From contig JBCCFW010000016.1 of NCBI GenBank assembly GCA_039029535.1, positions 18,072-82,071 on the forward strand: a DNA stretch of 64,000 nt, given 5' to 3'. The position numbers and the translations under genes were made by a program. This document shows, piece by piece, positions 8,401 to 16,182 of the stretch. The stretch is from JBCCFW01 sp039029535. Its GTDB lineage: Bacteria; Acidobacteriota; JBCCFW01. Each line of letters opens with the position of its first letter. Position 1 is the stretch's first letter. The notes under the pieces are model-generated. The model was not told where the DNA came from. It ran no database searches and saw nothing but the letters and a program-made list of their open reading frames with translations.

Positions 8401-10661
8401 AAGGCGTCGTCGTCTGTCGCTCGGGCCTGACCAGCGCGGCGCTCGACCGTGACGACTTCCTCGAGCTCGCGCGACAGGAAGCGGCCTGCCGCAAGGTGCT
8501 CGAGGAGATCGGCCACGAGTTCGCCGACCACACGCTGAGGATGAACTCGGCCGAGGCCAAGCTCCTCATGGGCGACATCGAGGCCGTGCGCACCGAGTTG
8601 GAGGTTCTCGAGGGGCTCGCCGAGGACGCAGCCTTCGGCTATCGCACGCAGCTCGAGCTCCTGCTCGCCCAGCTCTCACTGGCGGAGGGGCGCCATGCCG
8701 AGGCCATCCAGCGTCTCCAGGACCTCGCGACCAACGTCGAGGAGGGCAACGGCGCCACCTTGCAGGACGGCGCCGCGCACCTCGCCGAGGCGTTGGTCGG
8801 CGGGCGGATGACCTTCTGCCTCCAGGAGCGCGTGCCAGTCCCCGACGATCGCATCAACGACGCCCACGGCTGGTGTGAGCGTGCTCATTCCCTGGCTGAC
8901 GAGCTCGCCTCGCCCCAGGCGATGATGCGGGCGGTGCTGGTCCAGGCGGCCGTGCATGCCGAGCAGAGTCGGAGCGCGCCGCGGTCGCTGCGCCGGGTGC
9001 AGGCCGAGCTCGAAGCGGCCGCGGAGCTCGCGCCGCGGGTCCAGAAGAAGAGCCTGCAAGTCGAGCTGGCCACCGCCCAGGCCTGGCTGCTGGCTCGCAA
9101 GGGCCGTCTCCGAGAGGCAGAGGCCGAGTACGAGCGGGCGTTGAGGCTCGTCCGTGGCTGGCTGCGACGCGTGCCGGCAGAGAGCCGCGACGTCTTCCTG
9201 GCCGACCCGCGTCGCGCCCACCTCCGACAGGCGCTCATCGAGGTCCGGCAAGCGCGGCTGCGAGCCACCAGTGACGGCGGGTACTTCGCGGTGCTCACCA
9301 GCGAGCCCGTGCAGCGTCGGAGCAGCCCGGAGCTGGGCAAGCTCACCCGCGAGCTGACCTCGGCCCGCGCCGAGCAGGGTCGCTTGCGGAAGGTCATCGA
9401 GATCACCCGCGAGATCAACGCCCTGGTCCCCGTGCGGGAGCTGCTCGAGCACGTCCTCGACTCGGCCATGGAGTTCATGGATGCTGAGCGGGGCTTCATC
9501 GTGTTGTCGTCACGGGAAGGCGATCTCGACTTCGCCAGCTCTCGCGATCGGCAGGGACGGGCCGTGCCTCACGCGGAATTCGCGGTGAGCCGCAGCGTCC
9601 TCAACGAGGTCATCCGCACGAAGTTGCCCGTGCTCTCCTCCGATGCGCGCACCGACCGCCGCTTCGTCAGCAAGGAGTCCGTCTTCCTGCTCGACTTGCG
9701 CTCGGTGCTGGTGGCCCCGCTGGTCGCGCACGAGGAGGTCATCGGCGCGCTCTACGTCGACAACCCCCAGCAGAAGGGCGCCTTCGACGAGCGAGACCGC
9801 GATCTCCTGAGCCTCTTCGCCGGTCAGGCGGCGGTGGCGGTCGAGAACGCGCGCCTGCACCGGCTGCGCATCGACAAGGACCTGCTCGACAAGGAGCTCG
9901 CCATCGCCCGGGAGATCCAGCAGGGCATGCTGCCGCGTCAGCTCCCGAGCATCCCCGGCTTCGCCGTCGCCGCCTCGATGAGCCCGGCCCGCGAGATCGG
10001 GGGCGACTACTACGACTGCATCGAGATGCACGGGGACCACTGTCGCCTCGCGGTCGGTGACGTGTCGGGCAAGGGCGTCCCGGCCGGGCTGGTCATGGTG
10101 ATGGCCCACTCCATCCTGCGAGCGGTGGGCGTGCGCGACGAAGGTCTCGACCGCGTCCTCTCCCAGGCCAACGACATGCTCGAGAGTCGCATCGAGGACG
10201 ACACGTTCATGACCATGCTGCTCCTCGAGCTCTCGCCGGACGGGACCGTCCACTCCTGCCTGGCCGGTCACGAGCCGCCGATGATCTACCGTCGAGGGAG
10301 CGACACCGTCGAGCAGCTCGAGCCGGGCGGGCTCGCCCTGGGCGTGTTCCGCGACATCGAGGATCGGCTCAGCGAGAAGCGGATCGAGACCGAGCCGGGA
10401 GACCTCATCCTCTGCTACTCCGACGGCGTGACCGACTGCCGGTCGCCCAAGGGCGAGCTCTTCGGTCGCGATCGCCTGAAGGATCTCGTCCGCACGGGCG
10501 CCGGCGGAGGGGCGTCGGGGCTACTCGAGCATCTCCACTCGGAGCTGGAGGACTTCCGAGCCGGTGCCGAACGCTCCGATGACGTGACCCTCGTCATCAT
10601 CGAGGCCACGGGCAGGGATCAGGCTGACGCCCAAGAGGACAAGACCGGAGACCCGTCGTGA
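5472..10661 (+). CDS. Ser/Thr kinase - AAA ATPase - TPR - GAF - PP2C (SpoIIE/RsbU) fusion protein
   Basis: A 1729-residue cytoplasmic signalling protein with no evident membrane segment. Domains in order: a Hanks-type kinase (about 19-290) with glycine loop GSGGMG, Lys50, catalytic loop HGDVKADN near 138 (HRD changed to HGD) and DFG near 167; a STAND-like ATPase (about 300-600) with Walker A GSAGTGKT near 338; a long helical TPR region (about 600-1270); a GAF domain (about 1309-1460); and a SpoIIE/RsbU PP2C phosphatase (about 1474-1715). The PP2C metal-binding aspartates are retained in GGDYYD, GDVSGKG, SDGVTD and SDDVTL. One chain thus contains both a kinase and a phosphatase able to act on a STAS protein. 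The GTG start lacks a good ribosome site. The gene ends in a GTGA overlap with the GHKL gene. Confidence 0.92.
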   Translation: MATRGSRPQLGDRVVIAGRYRLGEALGSGGMGQVFLATDLWRGERVVALKQAQSSDRASRASLEREFRWLCRLRHPNVVAVHDFGQCLDSGSFFYTMDRVEGPSLETAAAELPFDRRASLVVQLCRALEFVHSRGLVHGDVKADNVLVRDLADDEAALGTPEVTLVDFGLARAVGEERPGPRGKFSGTLSHAAPELLGGEGELGTSSDLYALGITLFRLFAGRSPFDKDDPVALAEAHRKQAPPPVAELAPSLPGPVATAIDRLLAKDPRDRPTTALVVAEPLAEAVEGLELETTESLLAHARPPHLVGQDTVRDQLHELLERAVDRRAEGPRAFLLVGSAGTGKTRLMEEVRQGAQVQGMRVLGGRGVGGREPFARPLRDAVRHLGRDAIVVRENLPKLAAVDAELVRELGLTPLPPLPGADEQLRAATAFWEILAATADRPVLLQLDDAQHLYEEDAWLLSFLVRSLDLAPARGRRLPLAIVVASRPDGEAVEKYARAFDRGGLQARLRTLSETDTETLVGSMLPRLRGRREVSATLHRSTGGNAHLAEGWVGALIRAGALTRQAREWVAELDHEAFQRAPRGSVDALAGAIEALPRVLQRPLTALALLPDELPTSDVASLLQRDSEELERQLDRLELSDLVVAPARPEGRVVSPASALVRQACLEAAGEEAFHRLALSLLDRSEVVGALGPEARAELAERGGRIEAAAGYWEQALQGAQELRDAQRAAAHAERLASCSQGSLRRFALRSRAEALLQLDRAEDAEASVAAAVATAGQAARAERAELARVEVAIFQRRGLHARAAERAGDLISLTEKGSVEHWRAELELARSLSSQGNAIAPDMLRRLERTAPDLTCRRDALFNLSGDALRRTRYKAAIDALRATRELLQQGEDPIMEASCENNLGVAHLRLGRLDESATHLSRAVELRKQLGARAAMSTSLTNLALLETTRGAPSVAARQLTAALAIKEEAGELQGVVVCRSGLTSAALDRDDFLELARQEAACRKVLEEIGHEFADHTLRMNSAEAKLLMGDIEAVRTELEVLEGLAEDAAFGYRTQLELLLAQLSLAEGRHAEAIQRLQDLATNVEEGNGATLQDGAAHLAEALVGGRMTFCLQERVPVPDDRINDAHGWCERAHSLADELASPQAMMRAVLVQAAVHAEQSRSAPRSLRRVQAELEAAAELAPRVQKKSLQVELATAQAWLLARKGRLREAEAEYERALRLVRGWLRRVPAESRDVFLADPRRAHLRQALIEVRQARLRATSDGGYFAVLTSEPVQRRSSPELGKLTRELTSARAEQGRLRKVIEITREINALVPVRELLEHVLDSAMEFMDAERGFIVLSSREGDLDFASSRDRQGRAVPHAEFAVSRSVLNEVIRTKLPVLSSDARTDRRFVSKESVFLLDLRSVLVAPLVAHEEVIGALYVDNPQQKGAFDERDRDLLSLFAGQAAVAVENARLHRLRIDKDLLDKELAIAREIQQGMLPRQLPSIPGFAVAASMSPAREIGGDYYDCIEMHGDHCRLAVGDVSGKGVPAGLVMVMAHSILRAVGVRDEGLDRVLSQANDMLESRIEDDTFMTMLLLELSPDGTVHSCLAGHEPPMIYRRGSDTVEQLEPGGLALGVFRDIEDRLSEKRIETEPGDLILCYSDGVTDCRSPKGELFGRDRLKDLVRTGAGGGASGLLEHLHSELEDFRAGAERSDDVTLVIIEATGRDQADAQEDKTGDPS

Positions 10662-11392
10662 AGCGTTTCTTGCTCGTCCCCCTCATCGCCGACGAGGTGT
10701 CGATCGCCCGGTATCAGGTCCAGGCGGCGCACTCGCGGCCCGGTGAGGAGATCGCGGTCGACCTGCGGACCACGCACGGCTTCGGCGACGGGCTCGGCGA
10801 GCTCGTGCACGAGTTCGCGACCACGGCCGGTGGCAACGGCCAGAGCCTGTCCGTCCTGACGACGCCCGAGGGGCTCCCCGACGGGCTCATCCACGACTCG
10901 ATCCCCCGCTTCACCGGCCTGGAGGAGTGCCTCTCCAGCCGCCTGGGCATGCCGGACTCGCTGCCCTGCACGGTCCAGCTCACGCTGCCCACGGCCCTCG
11001 ACGACCTCCCGCCCCTCCGCAAGTACCTCGCCTCGGTTCAGGCCCACCTCGTGGCTGACGAGGACTCCATGCCGGTCGAGATGCTGGTGGACGAGGTCTG
11101 CCAGAACGCCATCGAGAACAGCCCGAGCAACCGGAACCACTTCGAGGTCTGCTTCATGGTGGAGGAGACCGGGGTCCGGATCGAGGTGAGCAACATCTCC
11201 GACGACTCGATCGTCCCGGAGCGCATCATGAAGAAGCGCCTGGACTCGTTCGACGACTCGGGGACGTATCTCGGCGAGCGTGGTCGCGGCCTCTTCCTCA
11301 TCGCCCGATTGGCCGATGACCTGCAGATTCGCACTGACGATGAACGGATCACCGTCATCGTCAGTCGCCGATTCGGCTCTGCAAGCCCCTGA
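10658..11392 (+). CDS. RsbW-like GHKL ATPase (anti-sigma-factor kinase family)
   Basis: A 244-residue protein. Its C-terminal half is a histidine-kinase-type ATPase fold: an N-box in VDEVCQNAIENS and a glycine-rich GERGRGLFLI loop. The usual DxGxG box is degenerate (SNISDDS). The first 110 residues are an extra alpha/beta region absent from classical RsbW; they could be a second STAS-like domain, which is inference. GTG 10658 overlaps the upstream stop as GTGA, implying coupled translation with the kinase/phosphatase. The likely role is the switch component that binds the STAS protein or an unseen sigma factor. No sigma factor lies nearby. Confidence 0.8.
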   Translation: MKRFLLVPLIADEVSIARYQVQAAHSRPGEEIAVDLRTTHGFGDGLGELVHEFATTAGGNGQSLSVLTTPEGLPDGLIHDSIPRFTGLEECLSSRLGMPDSLPCTVQLTLPTALDDLPPLRKYLASVQAHLVADEDSMPVEMLVDEVCQNAIENSPSNRNHFEVCFMVEETGVRIEVSNISDDSIVPERIMKKRLDSFDDSGTYLGERGRGLFLIARLADDLQIRTDDERITVIVSRRFGSASP

Positions 11393-11401
11393 CGGTCTTC
11401 C

Positions 11402-11442
11402 TTGACGCCCTGGCGGCCCGACTCTAGATTATTCTCAGAGTC
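11402..11442 (+). promoter_or_regulatory. Sigma-70-type promoter with overlapping dyad, upstream of the AraC-type gene
   Basis: TTGACG (11402-11407), a 17-base spacer and TAGATT (11425-11430) form a good housekeeping promoter, with a start near 11437 and a leader of about 85 bases to ATG 11522. An inverted repeat GACTCT-N11-AGAGTC (11420-11442) covers the -10 box and start site, where a bound repressor would block polymerase. Confidence 0.6.
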
Positions 11443-11521
11443 TGTCTGGTCAGAAAACTCCTTTCCCTTCCGCCCTGCGGAGGGCTCTCCGTGCCGGGGA
11501 AGCACGGGGCGGAGTTGCCAA

Positions 11522-12241
11522 ATGTCGGAAGCCTTCGAAAAGGAGGCAGTGGGGGCCGCCGTGCGGCCTGCTGCTGCTGTCCGTCAGGTCGGGGTGTCTC
11601 GTCGTCGCTTGGAGAGCCTCCGGCTTCTCCCTCAGCAGCGTCAGCCCCTGGCCGAAATCCTCTCTCAGTCCGGAGCCATCGACGAGGCCGAGCTCGGTCG
11701 CCTGCGTCGAGAGCTCTCGGACCTCTGGTGTCAGGTCCACGGCGTCACGAGCGGCTCCCTCGAGGAGCAGGACGTCCGTTTCCAGCTCCTGCGGGTCCTC
11801 AAGGAGGGCGAGTCGGTCGAGGACGTCACGCGACTCTTCGTCCGCAGCCTCTCGGAGTCTGTCGGGAAGAAGCGCGACGGCGCCGAGTCTCGGCCCCGTG
11901 AGGAGCTGCCCAGGGTCAACGAGCTGGCCGAGCGGGCCGAGTCCCTCATCCGGAGCCGCTGTCACGAGCGGCTGTCCCTGGGAGACCTGGCTCAGGCCCT
12001 GGCCGTCTCCCGCGAGCACCTCTCGCGGGTCTTCAAGCGCTGCCACGGCTGAACGGTGACCGACTACATCCACCGTGTCCGCATCGAGCGCGCGCGGCAG
12101 AAGATCGCCGAGGGCGGCTTCAGCCTCAAGCAGGTCTGCTTCGAGGTGGGCTACCAGTCCTACAACGACTTCTACCGCAACTTCCGCAAGCAGACGGGGC
12201 GCACGCCCCGCGACTTCCTCCCCCGCGCTCTCGGGGACTGA
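11522..12241 (+). pseudogene. AraC-family regulator interrupted by an in-frame TGA
   Basis: ATG 11522 (GGAG eight bases upstream) opens a frame whose C-terminal 100 codons form an AraC-type double helix-turn-helix domain. The first half ends LSRVFKRCHG, then TGA at 12050-12052. The same frame continues without shift as TVTDYIHRVRIERARQK and completes the second helix-turn-helix to TGA 12241. AraC proteins commonly have a variable residue, often Arg, at the TGA position, so a CGA-to-TGA change is the simplest cause. The roughly 110-residue N-terminal region matches nothing I recognise. As read, the product lacks half its DNA-binding domain. Readthrough or selenocysteine insertion is discussed as a finding. 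Confidence 0.75.
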
Positions 12242-12261
12242 AGGGACGGACACCCCGCTGA

Positions 12262-12279
12262 GCGGCCCCTCTGGGCCGC
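12262..12279 (+). terminator. Hairpin after the AraC-type gene
   Basis: GCGGCCC-CTCT-GGGCCGC forms a 7-bp perfect hairpin 20 bases past the AraC frame. No T-run follows, so termination is uncertain. Confidence 0.4.
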
Positions 12280-12404
12280 CGCGGGCGTGCGGAAAGGGGC
12301 AGCGGCGCTCGGGTTCGTCTCGGCGGTAGGCCGATCCGAGGGAAGGGACGAGGGGCCCCGTGGCGGGCCCGAGCGCCGGGGCACGGGGACGAGATCCGGC
12401 TCCT

Positions 12405-12444
12405 GAAACGAAAGAGGGCGGGGAGGCCATCGGCCACCCCGCCC
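12405..12444 (-). terminator. Rho-independent terminator of the secreted-protein operon
   Basis: The stem GGGCGGGG-A-GGCC / GGCC-A-CCCCGCCC (12416-12444) has 12 G-C pairs, one A-A mismatch and a three-base loop. On the minus strand it is followed by TCTTTCGTTTC, a U-rich tail. It lies 28 bases past the stop of the gene ending at 12472. The 230-bp gap between the two convergent genes holds nothing else I recognise. Confidence 0.8.
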
Positions 12445-12471
12445 TTCGTCGTGTTCGGCTCGCCGATCGGG

Positions 12472-13578
12472 CTAGCGGAGGACCCGGCGGCTCCCACCCC
12501 AGCGACCGCGGCCGATCTCGGGGTCGAAGCGGATGCCGGGCATCCGGAGGTCGGACTCGTCTGCCTGCCAGGGGGCGACCTGACGGAAGCGGGCCTCGAT
12601 GAGCTGCAGGGCCTCGTCGGCGTCCAGCTCGAGGCTCACCAGGCTCAGGCGCTGGGTCGCCAGCTCGGACCAGCTGTCGCCGGAGCGCGAGACGTGGACC
12701 AGCTCCTGGCCGCGATCGGTGTTCTCGAGCCACCAGATGGTCGGCACGCCCGAGAGGACGCTGATGTTGAGCTCCGGGAGGGGCTCCCAGTCGTCTGAGG
12801 ACATGCTGGTCGGCAGGAGCTCATCGAGGTCCGCCACCCGACCGAGCTCGATGACCGGGTTCGGCAGGTGGTTCACTCCACCGCCGCGCTGGACGGAGGC
12901 GAGGACGTTGAGCTCGATGGTGCCGCTCGCCGTGCGACCGAGGTGGGCCACGAAGACGTTGCCGGCGCCATCGGCTCTCATCAGCGGCGCGCCGAGCTCC
13001 ACGAGGTCGTCATCGGTGAGGATGTCGCGACCGAGCAGCTCGAGGCTCTCGTCGACCGTGGCCACGTGGATCCCGCTGCTGTCCTCGGCCACCCAGGTGA
13101 CGTGGAGGCTGCCGCCGGAGTCGTGGAGCATGGTCGCGGCGATGGGAGAGCTGGAGCGGCCCAGCTCGACGATGGCCGGGTTCCAGCCGCCGAGGCCGTC
13201 TGGAACACGCTGCCAGGACTGCTGCGCCCAGCCGAGCAGGACGAGCTCGTGGAGCCCGTCGGTCCGCTCACGGGACCAGACCAGCGTGAGGTGGCCGGTC
13301 TTCGGGTTGCGCGAGAGCTGTGGGTGCCGGTCCTGGAGGTCGTCCTCGGTGCCAGGAACGGTGCCGTGGAACCACGGCAGGCCATCGCGGTCGAGGAGCT
13401 TGTACTGGAGCTGGGTGCCGTCGGTGCTGCCGGCGAGGGTGGTGGAATCCGGGGCGACCCGAAGCATCCAGCCGTTGTCGTCCAGCACGCGAGCAGGCTT
13501 GAGCTCGATGGCCGAGGCCGCCGTGGCGACCAGGGCGAGGAGTCCTGCCGTCCAGAGCGTCGTCACCGCGCTCTTCAT
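12472..13578 (-). CDS. Secreted protein of unknown function
   Basis: A 368-residue protein with a clear Sec signal peptide: KS at the N-terminus, a hydrophobic core about 6-20, and a likely cut after ATAASA near residue 23. The mature part is strand-rich with repeated Asp-turn and Trp-containing segments (LTLVWSRE, LHVTWVAE, PTIWWLEN), which suggests a beta-propeller, though I cannot name the family. ATG 13578 overlaps the stop of the TPR gene by four bases (ATGA), so it is the last gene of an XRE/TPR/secreted-protein operon and is followed by a strong terminator. Confidence 0.8.
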   Translation of the reverse strand: MKSAVTTLWTAGLLALVATAASAIELKPARVLDDNGWMLRVAPDSTTLAGSTDGTQLQYKLLDRDGLPWFHGTVPGTEDDLQDRHPQLSRNPKTGHLTLVWSRERTDGLHELVLLGWAQQSWQRVPDGLGGWNPAIVELGRSSSPIAATMLHDSGGSLHVTWVAEDSSGIHVATVDESLELLGRDILTDDDLVELGAPLMRADGAGNVFVAHLGRTASGTIELNVLASVQRGGGVNHLPNPVIELGRVADLDELLPTSMSSDDWEPLPELNISVLSGVPTIWWLENTDRGQELVHVSRSGDSWSELATQRLSLVSLELDADEALQLIEARFRQVAPWQADESDLRMPGIRFDPEIGRGRWGGSRRVLR

Positions 13579-14513
13579 GCTCGGAGCTCCTTCAGGGTGA
13601 CCAGGTCACTCACGTCGAAGAGTCGGAAGAAGTCCGGAGAGAGCTTCATCCCGGGCGTGAGGGCCTGGAGACGCTCGAAGTGCGAGAGGAACTCGTCGTC
13701 GCGGCCCAACCGCAGGGAGAGCTCCATCAGCAGGTAGGTGCTGTTGCGCTCGAGCTCCTGGTACTTGCCCTCGAGGGCCACGTCCAGGGCTCTCGTGGCG
13801 TGTCGGTGGCCGGCCCGAGGCCGGTCGGCAAGGAGGAAGGCGAAGCCGAGGTCGACCTCGACCTCACCGAGCAGCCGACGATGGCCCGCAGCGATGGTGA
13901 GCTGACGCGCCTTGTGGAGCGTGCCAATGCCCGCCGGCACCTGGCCCGCGAGGACCTGAGCGTGGCCGAGGAAGTCGATCACGCTGGCCAGGGTGCCCTC
14001 GAGGGGCGTGGGGCCATCGAGCGGAAGGTTCTGGTGGACGTCGATGGCGCGGCGGTAGGGCTCGAGAGCGTCCTCGGGCTGACCCTGGAGGACGAGCGAG
14101 TGACCCTGGAGAACGAGGGCCCAACCCTCCTGCCAGGGGTCTTCGGTCAGCCGCGCCTGCTCGAGGCAGGTCTGAAGGTAGTTGTGAGCCTTCTCGTAGC
14201 GTCCCTGGCGGACCAGGGTCTCGGCGAGCTGGCCGGCCGCCTGCGACACGTGCCGGGGCTTGTCGCTCTCGAGGATGATGGCCGCCAGCCCCTCCTGGGC
14301 GCCTTCCGGGTCGTTGAGGCTCAGGAGGCAGCTGGAGCGGTTCAGCCAGGCGGCGTGCATCATGCGACGCGACTCGAGCTGCTTGGCGAGGTCGAGGGCC
14401 TCCTCGTGGAGGGCCAGGGCGAGGCCGTAACGACCGTCGGCCTGGGCCTGCACGGCCTGGCACACCTTCTGGTTGTGGGCTTCGACGAGTTGGGGGTCGG
14501 GGCTGTTGGCCAC
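13575..14513 (-). CDS. TPR-repeat protein
   Basis: A 312-residue soluble helical protein made of tetratricopeptide-like repeats. Recurring patterns include LALALHEEALDLA, YEKAHNYLQTCLEQA and PEDALEPYRRAIDV, similar to the TPR solenoids of MalT-type regulators and RapA-like proteins. There is no signal peptide. It sits between an XRE regulator (51 bp upstream) and a secreted protein (4-base overlap downstream), so a scaffold or regulatory role in this small operon is likely. The exact function is unknown. Confidence 0.75.
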   Translation of the reverse strand: MANSPDPQLVEAHNQKVCQAVQAQADGRYGLALALHEEALDLAKQLESRRMMHAAWLNRSSCLLSLNDPEGAQEGLAAIILESDKPRHVSQAAGQLAETLVRQGRYEKAHNYLQTCLEQARLTEDPWQEGWALVLQGHSLVLQGQPEDALEPYRRAIDVHQNLPLDGPTPLEGTLASVIDFLGHAQVLAGQVPAGIGTLHKARQLTIAAGHRRLLGEVEVDLGFAFLLADRPRAGHRHATRALDVALEGKYQELERNSTYLLMELSLRLGRDDEFLSHFERLQALTPGMKLSPDFFRLFDVSDLVTLKELRA

Positions 14514-14563
14514 GGGTTCCTCCCGGACGATTTCGCGCGCGGTTTCAGGCCGAAATGAGGTCT

Positions 14564-14959
14564 TCAGTCTCCACGAGGTCGGGTGCCCGACCGGAAGAGC
14601 TTGAAATCGACATAGCTCTCGACGTCCTGCCGCTCCTCCGCGGTCAGGCGCCGGTAGGATTCGATCAGCTGCTTCTCCTGGGGGGCGAGCTCCAGCGCCG
14701 GAGGAGCGGGCTCCTGCGAGAAGAAGTCCTGCAGGGTGACGTCGTAGATGCCCAGCATCCTCATCAGCACCGGCAGGTTGAGCCGCTGCTTGCCGGTCTC
14801 GATCCGGCTGAGGTTGCTTTGGGGCAGACCTATCGCGTCGGCCACCTCTCGCTGGCTGAGGCGCTGATTCTTTCGGAGCTCTCGGAGGCGCGTGCCGATC
14901 TTCGTCAGCTGCTCCTCTCCCGCGGGGGGAAGCTCCTGGCCACCATCGTCGTGTTGCAT
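14564..14959 (-). CDS. XRE-family transcriptional regulator
   Basis: A 131-residue protein with a Cro/CI-type helix-turn-helix at about 20-75 (LRELRKNQRLSQREVADAIG followed by QSNLSRIETGKQ). The acidic C-terminal tail ends in an ERQDVESYVDFKLF helix. GGAGG lies seven bases before the ATG. It leads the operon with the TPR and secreted proteins and probably regulates its own promoter. A dyad, GACCT-N7-AGGTC (14965-14981), overlaps the ribosome site and could be its operator. Confidence 0.85.
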   Translation of the reverse strand: MQHDDGGQELPPAGEEQLTKIGTRLRELRKNQRLSQREVADAIGLPQSNLSRIETGKQRLNLPVLMRMLGIYDVTLQDFFSQEPAPPALELAPQEKQLIESYRRLTAEERQDVESYVDFKLFRSGTRPRGD

Positions 14960-14989
14960 GTCGGGACCTCCAAATAAGGTCTCGAATGG

Positions 14990-15018
14990 AAGCTAGCTCC
15001 CCTCTTTCATGCTGTCAA
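14990..15018 (-). promoter_or_regulatory. Sigma-70 promoter of the XRE operon
   Basis: On the minus strand a perfect TTGACA (15018-15013), a 17-base spacer and TAGCTT (14995-14990) precede the XRE gene, with a start near 14983. The -10 box lies in the 8-bp palindrome AGCTAGCT, a possible regulator contact. A separate hairpin GGGCGT/ACGCCC (15039-15056) lies between this promoter and the pilT-type gene and may mark the end of the pilT transcript. Confidence 0.7.
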
Positions 15019-15105
15019 GGCAAGTGAGCGCCTGTTTGGGGCGTTTAGGGACGCCCTGGGCGGACATGCCTCAGCAGACAAGGGGGGCCGTGCTCGCTTT
15101 GGTGA

Positions 15106-16176
15106 TCACTCGAAGTTCAGGGCGCGCTCGAAGTCCGATGGGTTGGTCGCAGCTTCGAGGGCGACCTCCATCGTGATGATCCCCTCCTTGAAGAGATCGG
15201 TCAGGTGCTGGTCCACGGTCTGCATCGAGTACTGCTGCTTCGACTTCGCGATGACGTCCGGGATGGCGGACGTCCGCTCGGCGTCGATGATGTAGGCCTG
15301 GACGATGTTGGTGACGATGAGGATCTCGGCGGCCGGCACGCGGCCCTTGCCGTCGGCCCGGGGCACCAGGCGCTGTGACACGACGGCCTTCAGGTTGGCC
15401 GCCACCTGGTAACGGACCTGCTGCTGCTGGTGGGGCGGGAAGGTGTCGACCAGGCGGTTGACGGTCTTGGTGGCGTCGGTGGTGTGGAGCGTCGAGAACA
15501 CCAAGTGACCCGTCTCGGCAGCCTTGAGACCCGTGTCGATGGTCTCCTCGTCCCGCATCTCGCCGATGAGGATGACGTCCGGGTCCTCTCGCAGGGAGGC
15601 GCGGAGGGAGCGGGCGAAGGATGGCGTGTCCGTGCCGACCTCGACCTGGTTCACCGAGGCCTTGGCATCGACGTACTCGAACTCGATGGGCTCCTCGATG
15701 GTGATGATGTGGAGGGGCTCGGACTGGTTCGAGAACTCGATCATCGAGGCCAGGGTGGTCGACTTGCCGCAGCCGGCCGAGCCGGTGCAGAGGACCAAGC
15801 CACGCTCGTAGAGCGAGATCTCCTCGAGGACCTTGGGAAGCTGGAGCTCGTCCAGGCTGGGGATGCCCGGCGGGATGTAGCGCAGGATGAGGGCGACCGT
15901 GCCCTTCTGCCGGAAGATGTTGGTGCGGAAGCGGCAGATGTTGGGCAGCACGTAGCTGGTGTCGCAGGCGTTGCCCTTCTCGAAGTGCTCGAAGAGCCGG
16001 TCCGGGAGCATGAGCTTGGCCATGCCCTGAGTCAGCGCCTCGGTGAGCTTGCCGTAGTTGGTCTCCTTCAGCTCGCCGTCGTGGCGGACCATCGGACAGC
16101 GACCCACCTTGAAGTGGATGTCCGAGAGACCCGGGTACTTCGCAACGATGTCTTGGAGTAGTGCGTCGAGATTCAT
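15106..16176 (-). CDS. PilT/PilU-type retraction ATPase (second copy)
   Basis: A 356-residue hexameric secretion-type ATPase. It has Walker A GSAGCGKSTT near 130, the Asp box TIEEPIEFEY, Walker B ILIGEMRDEET and the His box STLHTTDA, all of which match twitching-motility ATPases. PilT drives retraction of type IV pili by removing pilin subunits; PilU is an accessory paralogue. It ends with the same SPADF/NPSDF-RALNFE tail as its neighbour, six bases upstream, so the pair is a tandem duplication in one operon. No pilin or assembly gene is in the window. Confidence 0.93.
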   Translation of the reverse strand: MNLDALLQDIVAKYPGLSDIHFKVGRCPMVRHDGELKETNYGKLTEALTQGMAKLMLPDRLFEHFEKGNACDTSYVLPNICRFRTNIFRQKGTVALILRYIPPGIPSLDELQLPKVLEEISLYERGLVLCTGSAGCGKSTTLASMIEFSNQSEPLHIITIEEPIEFEYVDAKASVNQVEVGTDTPSFARSLRASLREDPDVILIGEMRDEETIDTGLKAAETGHLVFSTLHTTDATKTVNRLVDTFPPHQQQQVRYQVAANLKAVVSQRLVPRADGKGRVPAAEILIVTNIVQAYIIDAERTSAIPDVIAKSKQQYSMQTVDQHLTDLFKEGIITMEVALEAATNPSDFERALNFE

Positions 16177-16182
16177 GGCGAG

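Noticed and set aside
12053..12100. SECIS element after the AraC TGA
   Set aside because: A 6-bp stem exists but its loop starts only six bases after TGA, and no selenocysteine gene is in the window; kept only as an open option in the finding.
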